NCBI RefSeq assembly: GCF_023100805.1
Contig: NZ_CP095855.1
Span: 806,001-870,000, forward strand
Source: Chitinophaga filiformis
Lineage (GTDB): Bacteria; Bacteroidota; Bacteroidia; Chitinophagales; Chitinophagaceae
Length of the DNA: 64,000 nt
Direction: 5' to 3'
The position numbers and the translations under genes are program-made. Numbering within the stretch: the first letter of the stretch is position 1; each line of letters opens with the position of its first letter. The notes under the pieces are model-generated. The model searched no databases. It had not been told where the DNA came from and was given only the letters and a program-made list of their open reading frames with translations. Positions 25,466 through 34,480 of this stretch are shown here, one piece after another.

Positions 25466-26158
25466 TTAAAAGATCAGTTTATACCCTACCCCCCTTATAT
25501 TCACGATCTGTACCCGCGGATCATCTTTCAGGTACCTTCTCAGCTTGGTGATAAACACGTCCATGCTGCGGGCATTGAAGAAGCTGTCATCTCCCCACAG
25601 ATCGAGCAGTACGGTCTTTCTTTCCATTACCTGGTTCAGGTTTTCCGACAGGCGCCGCAGTATCTCTGCTTCCCGATGGGAAAGGAACTCCGTGTTATTG
25701 TTCCGGGTAAGGGTCTGTTTCGTATAATTGAACATATACTGCCCGATCTGTATGACGTCAGCGCCCGCCTGAGAGGGTTCAGATGCCGGCATTTCTTTGA
25801 ACCGTTGCAGCAGGGCCTTTATACGCACGATCAGCTCATCCATGCTGAAGGGTTTTTTCAGGTAGTCGTTCCCTCCCAGTTCGAACCCTTTTACCACATC
25901 AGTGGTCTGGGATTTTGCTGTCAAAAAGATAATAGGCGTGGTCTTATCCTGCCGCCGGATCTCTGTCGTGACCGTAAAACCGTCCATATTAGGCATCATG
26001 ATGTCCAGCACGACTACATCCGGTTTATGTTCCTGGTATAAACGAAGCCCTTCTTTGCCGTCGGCGGCATAAAGCATTTCGAATCCCCTCATTTCCAGGC
26101 TGTCTTTCACTATCTGTCCCAGTTGCCATTCGTCCTCTATCAGTAATACTTTTGACAT
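25466..26158 (-). CDS. OmpR/PhoB-family response regulator
   Basis: 230 residues from ATG 26158. The receiver domain has IEDE at 7-10, phospho-acceptor Asp52 (VVVLDIMMPNMDG) and Lys102 (YLKKPF). The winged-helix domain has LSHREAEILRRLSENLNQVMERKTVLLDLWG and the terminal NIRGVGYKLIF. It starts 10 bases after its kinase. The pair is divergent from the GLPGLI/outer-membrane gene pair at 27754-31450, which is the natural candidate target. Confidence 0.94.
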   Translation of the reverse strand: MSKVLLIEDEWQLGQIVKDSLEMRGFEMLYAADGKEGLRLYQEHKPDVVVLDIMMPNMDGFTVTTEIRRQDKTTPIIFLTAKSQTTDVVKGFELGGNDYLKKPFSMDELIVRIKALLQRFKEMPASEPSQAGADVIQIGQYMFNYTKQTLTRNNNTEFLSHREAEILRRLSENLNQVMERKTVLLDLWGDDSFFNARSMDVFITKLRRYLKDDPRVQIVNIRGVGYKLIF

Positions 26159-26168
26159 TGTGCAGGTG

Positions 26169-27578
26169 TTAAACGGGTATTTGTATAATAAATTCACTTC
26201 CTTTTTCCGGTTCGCTGTGCACTTTGATGGTACCGCCGTGCAGCGCCACGATCTTTTTTACATAACTAAGGCCCAGGCCGAATCCCTTTACATTATGCAG
26301 GTTGCCGGTGGGCACCCTGAAGAATGTATCAAAGATGTTCTCCTGGTATATTTTCGGTATCCCGATCCCATTATCCTTTACCCGGATGATGAGCTTTCCG
26401 CTTTCCAGCATGGTTTTGATGTATACGGACGGATGATCTCCGGAGTACTTGATCGCATTGTCTACCAGGTTGCTGATCGCGTTGGACAGGTGGGTCTTGT
26501 CTACATCCACAGATTGCTCTCCCAACAGGTTATCATAGCGGAATTGAACAGGGCGGCCGGCTTTCAGCTGGTGATTGGTAATGATACTGTCTATAACCTC
26601 TCCGATATCTGTATCTTCTTTGAACAATTCGATCTCTTCTCTTTCCTCTGCCGCGATCTGCAGTACTTTTTCCACCAGGTCGGACAGTCTTTGCAACTCC
26701 TGCTTTGAAATGTCGAGATAGGTCTGCGTCTTGCGCTGGTCGTTCAGGGCGTTGAAATTCTGCATAGCCTCCACCGCTGCAGATACAGTAGCGATAGGTG
26801 TTTTCAGCTCATGCGTCATGTTATTGATAAAGTCATTCTTCACTTCAGAAAGCCTTTTCTGCTTCAGAATGGTACGAAGCATATATACAAAACAGATGGT
26901 GGTGAGTACCAGCAGCAACAATGAACCCGCCAGCGTCCACATCATCTTCGCCAGGATATATTGCAGCGGCGACTCAAATTTGGCCTGCACAAAGAGATTG
27001 CTGGCCGGGTTGAATGGTATTTTAGCCGTTTGTAAAGGTGGCCTTTTCCTCAGGCTGTCCCTGAACCCTTCCCGGTTGTACCCGTTAAAGCTGATATGAA
27101 AAGTATCCAGCTGGTAGGGTGTCAGTATCTGGCGGGAATGCAATTCGGCAGTGAATACAGAATCCAGTTTGATCAGTTTCACACTGTCGCTGGTCAGGTT
27201 GTTCAGCAGGATGAGGTCAGAGATCTGCCTGGCCAGTGTATCGGCATACTCATTACCAGCGTGCAGTTCGCGCCTGCGTTTAATCGTATCTGTTAATGTT
27301 CCTTCGCGCATGCCGGCTCCGCCATGTGCCCTGGCCGTATCGCCCGGCGGAGGCATTTCGCGGGGAATTCTGAATGAATCGCGGTCTCTGCGGAAAAAGC
27401 GGCGCACATCAGCAAACTGCTTATTGAAAACAGCTGTTCGTAAAGACTCGTTGATGTCTTTATTGAACTGATCGAGTTGTATGTGGTAGGAATTGTACAG
27501 CCAGTATCCCTGGAAGAAATAGATGCCAAGTATACATACACACATTAGTATCAGGATGTTGCGGATCCGCTGACGCAT
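26169..27578 (-). CDS. sensor histidine kinase with a large periplasmic domain
   Basis: 469 residues from ATG 27578. Helices near 8-26 and 211-235 enclose a periplasmic domain of about 185 residues that starts with a basic/aromatic stretch (FFRRDRDSFRIPREMPPPG). The HisKA H-box is FINNMTHELKTP (His256). HATPase_c has ISNLVDNAIKYSG, DNGIGIP and GFGLGLSYVKKIV. All catalytic boxes are intact. It overlaps nothing and is 10 bases before its regulator. The start region faces the GLPGLI gene across 175 bases, so a shared regulatory region is likely. Confidence 0.94.
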   Translation of the reverse strand: MRQRIRNILILMCVCILGIYFFQGYWLYNSYHIQLDQFNKDINESLRTAVFNKQFADVRRFFRRDRDSFRIPREMPPPGDTARAHGGAGMREGTLTDTIKRRRELHAGNEYADTLARQISDLILLNNLTSDSVKLIKLDSVFTAELHSRQILTPYQLDTFHISFNGYNREGFRDSLRKRPPLQTAKIPFNPASNLFVQAKFESPLQYILAKMMWTLAGSLLLLVLTTICFVYMLRTILKQKRLSEVKNDFINNMTHELKTPIATVSAAVEAMQNFNALNDQRKTQTYLDISKQELQRLSDLVEKVLQIAAEEREEIELFKEDTDIGEVIDSIITNHQLKAGRPVQFRYDNLLGEQSVDVDKTHLSNAISNLVDNAIKYSGDHPSVYIKTMLESGKLIIRVKDNGIGIPKIYQENIFDTFFRVPTGNLHNVKGFGLGLSYVKKIVALHGGTIKVHSEPEKGSEFIIQIPV

Positions 27579-27753
27579 AAATTGCCGGTTTTTCGCTGTT
27601 AAGTACGCTCCCGCCGGGGAGGTATGGTACAAAGCTATTGGTTCCTTCCGTACCCGCCCTAAGCCCTTAACAATAATTAACAGTAAATAAAGCTATTTAA
27701 CCAACAAATGAGCACCGAATAATGACTTTTGTATCAGAAAAAACTCAGAGCAT

Positions 27754-28527
27754 ATGAAGAACTTTTCAAAAACACTCCTTAGCCTTGCCCTGGTTACCTT
27801 CTCGGGTATGACGGCCTTTGCGCAGGATAAGAATACCGGCGTGATCGATTATGAAATAAATGCAAAAATGCCTCAGCGTGGCGGTAATGAAGGTGATGGG
27901 GAAGAACAGGTCATTACATTCAATCAACACTTCTACTTCACTGGCGGTAAGGGCAAGCTGGAGACAGACCGCCCTGATTTTGGCGGTCGTGGTTTCGGCG
28001 GCGGACGTCCTGAGGGCTCACCTGGTGGTGATGGCAATGGTGGTGGCCGCGGCGGTCGTTTTGGTGGTCGTATGCGTGGTAATTTCGGTGGCGGATATGT
28101 AGACCTGAGCGGCAAGAAATACCTGCAGGTATTCTCAAAGCCCGACGATAGCACCAAAACTTACTATGCAGAAGAAGCATACGCTTCTGCAAAAGACGCG
28201 AAACTGGGCGACAAGACTAAAAAGATCGCCGGTTACAATTGTAAAAAAGCAACTGTTACCGTACGTAATGAAGAATACACCGTATGGTATACACAGGACC
28301 TGCCTTTCAGCTACAGCCCTGTCAATGGCCTCCTGCCTGATGGCAATGGCGTGGTGCTCTCTGCAGAAAGCAGCAGACGTTCCTTTACTGCTACCAAAGT
28401 GGACTTCAAACCGGTAACTACCAACGTTTCATTACCGGCAAATGCAGAAAAAGTAACGGAAGATCAGTTGCGCGACATGCGCCGTGAAGCGATGCAAAAA
28501 TTCCGTGAACGGCAAAACGGGAATTAA
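27754..28527 (+). CDS. GLPGLI-family exported protein with a glycine-rich insert
   Basis: 257 residues. A signal peptide (SLALVTFSGMTAFAQ) is followed by the GLPGLI-family opening (TGVIDYEINAKM). A glycine/arginine-rich insert lies at about 69-116 (GGRGFGGGRPEG, GGGRGGRFGGRM). Then comes the family core GDKTKKIAGYNCKKATVTV..EYTVWYTQDLPFSY..VNGLLPDGNGVVL. The name-giving GLPGLI motif is here NGLLPDGNGVVL. The family is common in Bacteroidota and of unknown function. It is followed 46 bases later by an outer-membrane barrel gene. The insert is not part of the usual family core. Confidence 0.87.
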   Translation: MKNFSKTLLSLALVTFSGMTAFAQDKNTGVIDYEINAKMPQRGGNEGDGEEQVITFNQHFYFTGGKGKLETDRPDFGGRGFGGGRPEGSPGGDGNGGGRGGRFGGRMRGNFGGGYVDLSGKKYLQVFSKPDDSTKTYYAEEAYASAKDAKLGDKTKKIAGYNCKKATVTVRNEEYTVWYTQDLPFSYSPVNGLLPDGNGVVLSAESSRRSFTATKVDFKPVTTNVSLPANAEKVTEDQLRDMRREAMQKFRERQNGN

Positions 28528-28573
28528 TTAACAGACTAACTTGCATCGTTTCCTCCTTACCAATTCCCTTTTC

Positions 28574-31450
28574 ATGAAAAGATTTACCCTTGTTGCCACT
28601 TTACTGTTCCTGTTTGCGCTCTCCACACAAGCGCAGCAGGGGCAGATCAAAGGATTACTGACCGACTCTTCTGCAACACATCCTTTACCGGATGCAACCG
28701 TAGCCCTGCTGAACGGCAGGGATTCTTCCCTCGCGGCCACCACTTTTACCGATAAAAAAGGGGCATTCTCGTTCACCGGTGTTGCCCTGGGCAACTACAG
28801 GGTGTACATCACTTTCCTGGGCTACCAGCCGGTTTTTAAAAGCGTCACGATTTCCGCAACCCAGCCAGTACTGGATATGGGCGCCATACATCTGAAAGGT
28901 AAAGGCCTGCTGTTGAACGAGGTGGAAATTATCCAGGAAGTGCCGCCCGTTGTGGTAAAGCTGGATACACTGGAATTCAATGCGGGTTCTTTTAAAACAA
29001 GAGAGAACGCAGTAGTGGAAGACCTGCTGAAAAAGCTACCGGGCGTATCAGTAGATAAAGACGGCGTGATCACAGCACAGGGGGAAACCGTGAAAAGGGT
29101 ATTGGTAGATGGTAAACCTTTTTTCAGCGACGATCCTAAACTGGCCACTAAGAACCTGCCGGCAGATATCATCGACAAGATTCAGCTGATAGACCGTAAG
29201 TCTGACCAGGCACAGTTCACCGGCATTGACGACGGCAACACAGAGAAAGCGATCAACATCACGATTAAAAAAGACAAGAAAAAAGGCTTCTTCGGCAGAG
29301 CTTCTGCCGGTTATGGCGATAATGACCGCTTTGCAGTCAATACAAGCCTGAACAGTTTTCGCGATAACAAACAGTTGTCCTTCCTGGGAAGTGGCAATAA
29401 TGTGAATAATCTTGGTTATACCTTCAACGACGTCTTCAACTTCAACGGCAACACCGGGGGAGGAGGAGGCGGTGGTGGTGGCCGCGCCGGCGGAGGCGGA
29501 CGCGGTGCGGCACAATCCACCATCAGCAGTCTTGGCGGCAACAATACCACGGGTATCACCCGTAACTGGAATGCCGGGTTTAACTACAACCAGGACTTTG
29601 GTTCGAAGCTGAAAATAAATGGCAGCTACTTTATCAACGATACACGGACCGAAACAAACAGGCGCAGCAACAAGCAGACCTTTCTGACTGACACCACCTA
29701 CTATTATGACCAGCAGTCTGGTTCCCTTACCGACAACAAGAATCACCGGCTGAATATGCGGGTTGAATACCAGATAGACTCTATGCATTCATTGATTGTT
29801 ACCCCCAGTTTCAGTTATTCCAACGGCTCTACCAACACGCTCAATCAATATGAATCACGGGACGAGAATAAGGTGCCAACAATAGACGGAGAATCCAGGA
29901 ACAGCAGTCATGCTACTTCTCCCAACTTCTCCACTACTGCCCTGTTCAGAAAGAAGTTTAACAAGATCGGCCGCACACTCAGCGCCAATTTCAGCTTTGG
30001 TTACAATACGACGGACAGGCAGAACTTCTTTAAAACGACAGACATTCACCTGGCAACAGCTACGACAGATTCCTTCAGCACCGGCTACGACAGGATGACC
30101 AATGCGGATAATATGGGCCGCAATATGGGCGTACGACTGACTTATACCGAGCCGCTGATGAAAGACCGTTTCCTCGAGCTGTCTTATGCATGGAATAATA
30201 ACTATAGCGATTCCAGGAACCTCACTTATGATGTCAATGGCACCAGTGGTAAATACGATAAACTGAATGATAGTCTGACCAACATATTTGAGAACACATT
30301 TACCACACAACAGGCAGGCATAGACATCCGTACGCAGAAATTAAAGTATGATTATACGTTTGGATTAAACGTACAGTTCAGCAGCCTGCTGAACGACAAC
30401 GTCAGCAGAAAAACACGCATTGATCAGCATACTGTCAATTTCTATCCATCAGCGTCATTTAACTATAATTTCCAGAGAGGCAAAAGGCTGCGTTTCCGTT
30501 ATAATGGCAGCACCGCCCAGCCTACAGTCACGCAGTTGCAGCCATTGCCAGACCTGACCAGTTCATTGTATGTTCAGCAAGGTAATCCTGATCTGAAGCC
30601 ATCCTTTTCACACAGTATCAACATGGGCTATAACGTATTTAACAACAGCACGTTCCGTGGCTTCTTTACCAACGTGAACGCCAGCTTTACAACTAATAAG
30701 ATCGTAAATGCCAACCGTGTTGATACATCAGGCAAACAGTATACGAAACCGGTAAACGCCAATGGTGCATACAATCTCAATGCCTTTGCCGTAAATACCA
30801 TTCCCATCAAAAAGCTGAAGACCTCCCTGAATCTGAACACCAATCTGAACTACAGCCGGGATGTAAGTTTCACAGGCACTCAAACAGGCTTTACAAAGCT
30901 GCTGAGAAATTATACCAGGAACTTTGGCATTACACAGGGATTCAACTTTAATTATACACACAAAGAGTTGTTTGATATCTCTGCAGGTGCCAGTGTTAAC
31001 TATAGTGGTGCACGATATGATATTCAGCCAATAAACAACACAGACTATTTTAATTATGCATTCTCGTTTGATTATAACGTCAACCTGCCACATGGTTTCA
31101 TAATAGGAAGCGACATTACTTATACCCTGAATGCGGGCAGGGCTGAAGGTTACAACGTTGACGTAACTATGCTGAATGCGTTTATTTCGAAAAGCGTATT
31201 CAAGGATAAAAGAGGTTTGATAAAACTGAGCGGCTATGACCTCTTACATCAGAATGTAAGCGTGGGACGTAATACAGGCGAGAACTATATTGAAGACGTG
31301 AACAACATGGTATTACAGCGGTATTTCATGATCAGCTTCACTTACTTCATCAACAAATTTGCGGGTAGCAACAACAATAATGGCGAACGCCGCAGAATGG
31401 GCAATCCGGGAATGCGGATGGGCAATCCGGGATTTATGAGGGGAGGTTGA
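28574..31450 (+). CDS. outer-membrane beta-barrel protein, TonB-dependent receptor type
   Basis: 958 residues from ATG 28574. A signal peptide (LLFLFALSTQAQ) is followed by a carboxypeptidase-regulatory-like beta domain (about 22-105; TFTDKKGAFSFTGVALGNYRVYITFLGY). A plug-like region comes next (NAVVEDLLKKLPGVSVDKDG, GKPFFSDDPKLATKNLPADI), then a long Asn/aromatic-rich barrel typical of OMP_b-brl_3. A glycine-rich loop is present near residue 297-312 (GGGGGGGGGRAGGGGRG). The C-terminus is a repeated GNPG(M/F)RM-like tail rather than a closing aromatic strand. It is probably co-transcribed with the GLPGLI gene. The substrate is unknown. Confidence 0.9.
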   Translation: MKRFTLVATLLFLFALSTQAQQGQIKGLLTDSSATHPLPDATVALLNGRDSSLAATTFTDKKGAFSFTGVALGNYRVYITFLGYQPVFKSVTISATQPVLDMGAIHLKGKGLLLNEVEIIQEVPPVVVKLDTLEFNAGSFKTRENAVVEDLLKKLPGVSVDKDGVITAQGETVKRVLVDGKPFFSDDPKLATKNLPADIIDKIQLIDRKSDQAQFTGIDDGNTEKAINITIKKDKKKGFFGRASAGYGDNDRFAVNTSLNSFRDNKQLSFLGSGNNVNNLGYTFNDVFNFNGNTGGGGGGGGGRAGGGGRGAAQSTISSLGGNNTTGITRNWNAGFNYNQDFGSKLKINGSYFINDTRTETNRRSNKQTFLTDTTYYYDQQSGSLTDNKNHRLNMRVEYQIDSMHSLIVTPSFSYSNGSTNTLNQYESRDENKVPTIDGESRNSSHATSPNFSTTALFRKKFNKIGRTLSANFSFGYNTTDRQNFFKTTDIHLATATTDSFSTGYDRMTNADNMGRNMGVRLTYTEPLMKDRFLELSYAWNNNYSDSRNLTYDVNGTSGKYDKLNDSLTNIFENTFTTQQAGIDIRTQKLKYDYTFGLNVQFSSLLNDNVSRKTRIDQHTVNFYPSASFNYNFQRGKRLRFRYNGSTAQPTVTQLQPLPDLTSSLYVQQGNPDLKPSFSHSINMGYNVFNNSTFRGFFTNVNASFTTNKIVNANRVDTSGKQYTKPVNANGAYNLNAFAVNTIPIKKLKTSLNLNTNLNYSRDVSFTGTQTGFTKLLRNYTRNFGITQGFNFNYTHKELFDISAGASVNYSGARYDIQPINNTDYFNYAFSFDYNVNLPHGFIIGSDITYTLNAGRAEGYNVDVTMLNAFISKSVFKDKRGLIKLSGYDLLHQNVSVGRNTGENYIEDVNNMVLQRYFMISFTYFINKFAGSNNNNGERRRMGNPGMRMGNPGFMRGG

Positions 31451-31470
31451 CAACATAATACTCAAATACA

Positions 31471-31502
31471 AAAGGTCTCACATGTTGTGAGACCTTTTTT
31501 TA
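31471..31502 (+). terminator. rho-independent terminator after the barrel gene
   Basis: AAAGGTCTCAC (31471-31481) pairs with GTGAGACCTTT (31487-31497) across a 5-base loop, followed by a T run. Confidence 0.85.
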
Positions 31503-31643
31503 TTGATAAATGTAAAATGACTCCGGATCCGATAATTTCTTGAAAGGTTGAAAGGATAACAAAGGTGGAGACGTACTTCCTCCTTCATGCCTCCAGCTTT
31601 GAAACCTTACAACCTTAGTATTTTTCTGCTGATGCTTATGGCA

Positions 31644-31961
31644 CTATAGCCCGGCTACTTTGTATCTGCGTACTTTCTGAGCCGTCTTGCGTTCCCTGAT
31701 GCTCTGTGTCACTTTTCTTACTACCCAGCTCAGTGTAAATGTTGGGATAAAATCCAGACCAGGAAATAGTTCTTCCATGAAGTTGAAAACACTTCCGAAA
31801 GCGCCCAGGCTACTGCCAAACATCCGGTAGAATATAATGGCAGAAATGGGGGCCCAGATCACATCACTTACTTCTCCTAAAACCGGCACAGTATAACTTG
31901 CACATCCAATCAGGTCCATTACAACACAAGTCCATAATGCAGGGGTAAATCTTCTTTCCAT
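31644..31961 (-). CDS. small hydrophobic protein of unknown function
   Basis: 105 residues with two or three hydrophobic stretches (WTCVVMDLIGCASYTVPVLG, VIWAPISAIIFYRMFG, FIPTFTLSWVV) and a basic tail (RERKTAQKVRRYKV). It looks like a small inner-membrane protein that occurs as a conserved hypothetical in Bacteroidota. No catalytic motif is visible. It stands alone on the minus strand, convergent with the barrel gene, and the 193 bases between them hold only the terminator. Confidence 0.65.
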   Translation of the reverse strand: MERRFTPALWTCVVMDLIGCASYTVPVLGEVSDVIWAPISAIIFYRMFGSSLGAFGSVFNFMEELFPGLDFIPTFTLSWVVRKVTQSIRERKTAQKVRRYKVAGL

Positions 31962-32270
31962 GCAGACCTCCGCTTTAAATGTTATCTAAGTATAATCAAA
32001 TAGCTTACCAATTTCAATTACGGTTGAGCGGTATGGGAATTACGATGCGGCGTTGTGGCGTTTTTTTATAATAAATATCTGTAACACAATCTCTTAAAAA
32101 AATGCTGATTTACTGGTCTGTATATTCGTAATTCTGTTAATCAAACATAACTGTCCTCTAAATATTAGAACGTATTGGCGCACTATAAAGTTACGAACTA
32201 TTTAAGGTAACAGCTGTACGCAAATTTTAAAATGCGTAGTTTCACGGTCAACAGTAAACAATTTACCAAC
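31962..32270. other. intergenic region without a gene
   Basis: The 309 bases between the divergent small membrane protein and the Tat-exported isomerase gene are AT-rich. I see no open frame, hairpin or clear promoter apart from general AT richness. Confidence 0.5.
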
Positions 32271-33164
32271 ATGCTTAACCAAAATTCCCGCCGCGATATG
32301 ATCAAAAAAGCCGCTGCTATGGCGTTTGCGTCTACTTCTCTGGCCTCTCTTTCCACCCGTGTAATGGCTCACGAGGGGAAAATGGATGAAAAACTGAAAG
32401 GCCAGATCAATCACTCCGTATGCGCCTGGTGCTACAACGATATTCCACTGGAAGAACTGTGCAAGGCAGCTAACAGGATCGGCCTCCAGTCTATAGACCT
32501 CCTGGATCCGAAAGATTTTGCGACTGCAAAGAAATACGACCTCACCTGCGCCATGGTGGCCTCTATCAATAAAGACTGGAATATTTCCCGCGGCTGGAAC
32601 AGGGAAGCGCATCATGATCAGCTCGTTACTTACTATGAACACCTGATAGATGAGACATCGAAAGCCGGCTTTACAAACCTGATCTGCTTTTCCGGCAACA
32701 GGGACGGGCTTGACGACCAGGCGGGCATTGAGAATTGTGCAAAAGGCCTGAAGCGTATTATGAGCTATGCCGAAAAGAAAAAGGTGACTATAGTAATGGA
32801 ACTGCTGAATAGTAAAGTGAACCATCCAGATTATCAGTGCGACCACACAAACTGGGGGGTTGAATTGTGTAAATCTATTGGCTCAGAGCGTTTTAAACTT
32901 CTTTACGACATTTATCACATGCAGATCATGGAGGGAGACGTGATCCAGACCATTCGTAATAACCACCCATATTTCGCGCACTATCATACCGGTGGTGTTC
33001 CGGGCAGGAATGAGATAGATGAGACACAGGAGCTATATTATCCTGCTATCATGAAGGCTATTCATGAAACAGGTTTCAAGGGTTTTGTGGCGCAGGAATT
33101 CGTGCCTAAACGCGCTGACAAGCTGGCCTCCCTGAAACAGGGCGTAGAGATCTGCGATATTTAA
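32271..33164 (+). CDS. Tat-exported TIM-barrel sugar isomerase-like protein
   Basis: 297 residues from ATG 32271; an in-frame ATG at 32232 would only lengthen the N-terminus before a twin-arginine signal (NSRRDMIKKAAAMAFASTSLAS). The AP endonuclease 2/xylose-isomerase-like barrel resembles hydroxypyruvate isomerase (Hyi). Metal-ligand candidates are Glu in VMELLNSKVNH, Asp/His in YDIYHMQIMEGD, His in AHYHTGGVPGRNEID and Glu in VAQEFVP. A periplasmic location is unusual for Hyi and suggests a sugar or sugar-acid isomerase/epimerase acting on imported or degraded carbohydrate. Its stop overlaps the stop of the convergent GNAT gene by 4 bases. Confidence 0.85.
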   Translation: MLNQNSRRDMIKKAAAMAFASTSLASLSTRVMAHEGKMDEKLKGQINHSVCAWCYNDIPLEELCKAANRIGLQSIDLLDPKDFATAKKYDLTCAMVASINKDWNISRGWNREAHHDQLVTYYEHLIDETSKAGFTNLICFSGNRDGLDDQAGIENCAKGLKRIMSYAEKKKVTIVMELLNSKVNHPDYQCDHTNWGVELCKSIGSERFKLLYDIYHMQIMEGDVIQTIRNNHPYFAHYHTGGVPGRNEIDETQELYYPAIMKAIHETGFKGFVAQEFVPKRADKLASLKQGVEICDI

Positions 33165-33703
33165 TATTTCCAGTCCTGCCTTAAGATCCCCATCACCACT
33201 GTGTCTGCATACTGACCATGGAGTTTGGCGCTGTGGCGGAGAATACCCTCTTTGGCAAAGCCCAGGCGGATGGGGATCTGGGCACTCTCAATATTCTGCA
33301 AAGCAAAACGTACTTCTATCTTATTCAGTTTCAGTGTCTGAAACGCAAAAGAGACCAGTGCTTTACAGGCGCTTACTGCAATGCCCTTACTGCGGAATTG
33401 CTCCCCCAGCCAGTACCCGATCTCTGCTTTGTCCAGCTGATGATCCCAGCAATGCAGGTCTATTACTCCACACAATTGCGCCTGGTACCAGATGCCAAAT
33501 GCGATGGCTTCCTGGTCTTCCGCCTTCCTCAACATCATTTCAATAAAACGTAGTGTATGTTCCTCATTGGTATTGTAGTCTACCCAGGGTAGGAACCGAC
33601 GCAGGCTCCTCCGTGAAGCATCCAGCTGGTTAAAGAGGGTTGGCGCATCCCCAGGCTGCAATTGCCTGAGGGTAATTGTTTCATTAACAGGTAATTCCAG
33701 CAT
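33161..33703 (-). CDS. GNAT acetyltransferase, RimJ/RimL type
   Basis: 180 residues. It begins ITLRQLQPGDAPTLFNQLDASRR, and has GVIDLHCWDHQLDKAEIGYWLGEQFRSKGIAVSACKALV with the acetyl-CoA loop (Q/R-x-x-G at QFRSKGI) and the C-terminal KIEVRFALQNIESAQIPIRLGF. This is the RimJ/RimL-like class, which acetylates N-terminal amines or small molecules; the substrate is unknown. The ATG follows directly on the T tract of a terminator hairpin belonging to the upstream lipoprotein gene (33711-33737), so expression may depend on read-through. Confidence 0.87.
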   Translation of the reverse strand: MLELPVNETITLRQLQPGDAPTLFNQLDASRRSLRRFLPWVDYNTNEEHTLRFIEMMLRKAEDQEAIAFGIWYQAQLCGVIDLHCWDHQLDKAEIGYWLGEQFRSKGIAVSACKALVSFAFQTLKLNKIEVRFALQNIESAQIPIRLGFAKEGILRHSAKLHGQYADTVVMGILRQDWKY

Positions 33704-33737
33704 AAAAAAATGAGGTTTGGCGAAATGCCAAACCTCA
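33704..33737 (-). terminator. terminator hairpin of the upstream lipoprotein gene, touching the GNAT ATG
   Basis: TGAGGTTTGGC (33711-33721) pairs perfectly with GCCAAACCTCA (33727-33737). On the minus strand the stem is followed by seven Ts and then immediately by ATG of the GNAT gene. Confidence 0.85.
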
Positions 33738-33751
33738 AAAGTAACAAAATC

Positions 33752-34384
33752 CTAATTTTTTGCTATCAGCTGCTGCTTCTGCATATCCTTTACGATCTGC
33801 TTTGCAAACAGATAGGCCTGCCTGTATGCGGTTGGAGGGTCTACCGAATCTGTCTGTGCATTATAGATCAGTTTCTTTTCTTTCAGGTCATACAGGTTAG
33901 TATCCCACTGATACTTTGTATTTACCTGGTAATAACCGGGATCGTACATACGTCCGTACCACCCCCTGTAATAAGGCCAGAAACCGCCATAATACGGATA
34001 TCCGTAAGGACCATAGTTAGGCACATAGGTCTTCTCACGGGACTTGTCCACCATTGCGATCGTCATCACCTGCGCCACATCGCTGTTCCGGAATTTCCTG
34101 AGGGCTGCTTTTTCATCGCCTTTACCCAACTCGTCGTCCGGCCCATAGGTAGCATAAGCAGAGACTGCATTGTAGCCTTCTTTCTTCAGTTCGGAAACCA
34201 GATTATTCTCCATCTGTATACGCAGATTGCGTTCCTTCGCAGGCACCAGCGCTATCACCATGATCTTATTGTCCTGCTGTAACCGGGCTTCCGGCGTTTT
34301 CCAGGACGAAGTCAGCTTAGTACTGGTACACGCTGTCACCGACAGCAGTCCAAGGGCCATCAAAAATAATCCTAACTTTTTCAT
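33752..34384 (-). CDS. DUF4136-like lipoprotein
   Basis: 210 residues. A lipoprotein signal ends LSVTAC (Cys19), followed by TSTKLTSSWKTPE as in DUF4136-type envelope lipoproteins. The core has KIMVIALVPAKERNLRIQMENNLVSELKKEGYNAV and a Tyr/Gly-rich loop at about 122-150 (NYGPYGYPYYGGFWPYYRGW). The C-terminus has YDLKEKKLIYNAQTDSVDPPT and a helix. The protein is probably anchored to the outer membrane. Its function is unknown. It is closed by a strong terminator hairpin and has two TTCC/GGAA palindromes about 100-140 bases upstream. Confidence 0.8.
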   Translation of the reverse strand: MKKLGLFLMALGLLSVTACTSTKLTSSWKTPEARLQQDNKIMVIALVPAKERNLRIQMENNLVSELKKEGYNAVSAYATYGPDDELGKGDEKAALRKFRNSDVAQVMTIAMVDKSREKTYVPNYGPYGYPYYGGFWPYYRGWYGRMYDPGYYQVNTKYQWDTNLYDLKEKKLIYNAQTDSVDPPTAYRQAYLFAKQIVKDMQKQQLIAKN

Positions 34385-34480
34385 ATTTCCTCCTTTTAAC
34401 TACCTGTTAGACGGCGGCAGGAGGGAAGAGTTACATGAGAAGAATAAATTAACATTTCTTTGATCCTCAGGCAGTAGTGC

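Noticed and set aside
26160-26708. Plus-strand frame opposite the histidine kinase gene
   Set aside because: It is antisense to intact HATPase and HisKA motifs; the predicted protein is low-quality and has no homology I can see.
29450-29515. Glycine codon repeats in the barrel gene as a possible short tandem DNA repeat or CRISPR-like array
   Set aside because: The repeats are in frame, irregular and encode a Gly-rich loop; there are no spacers.
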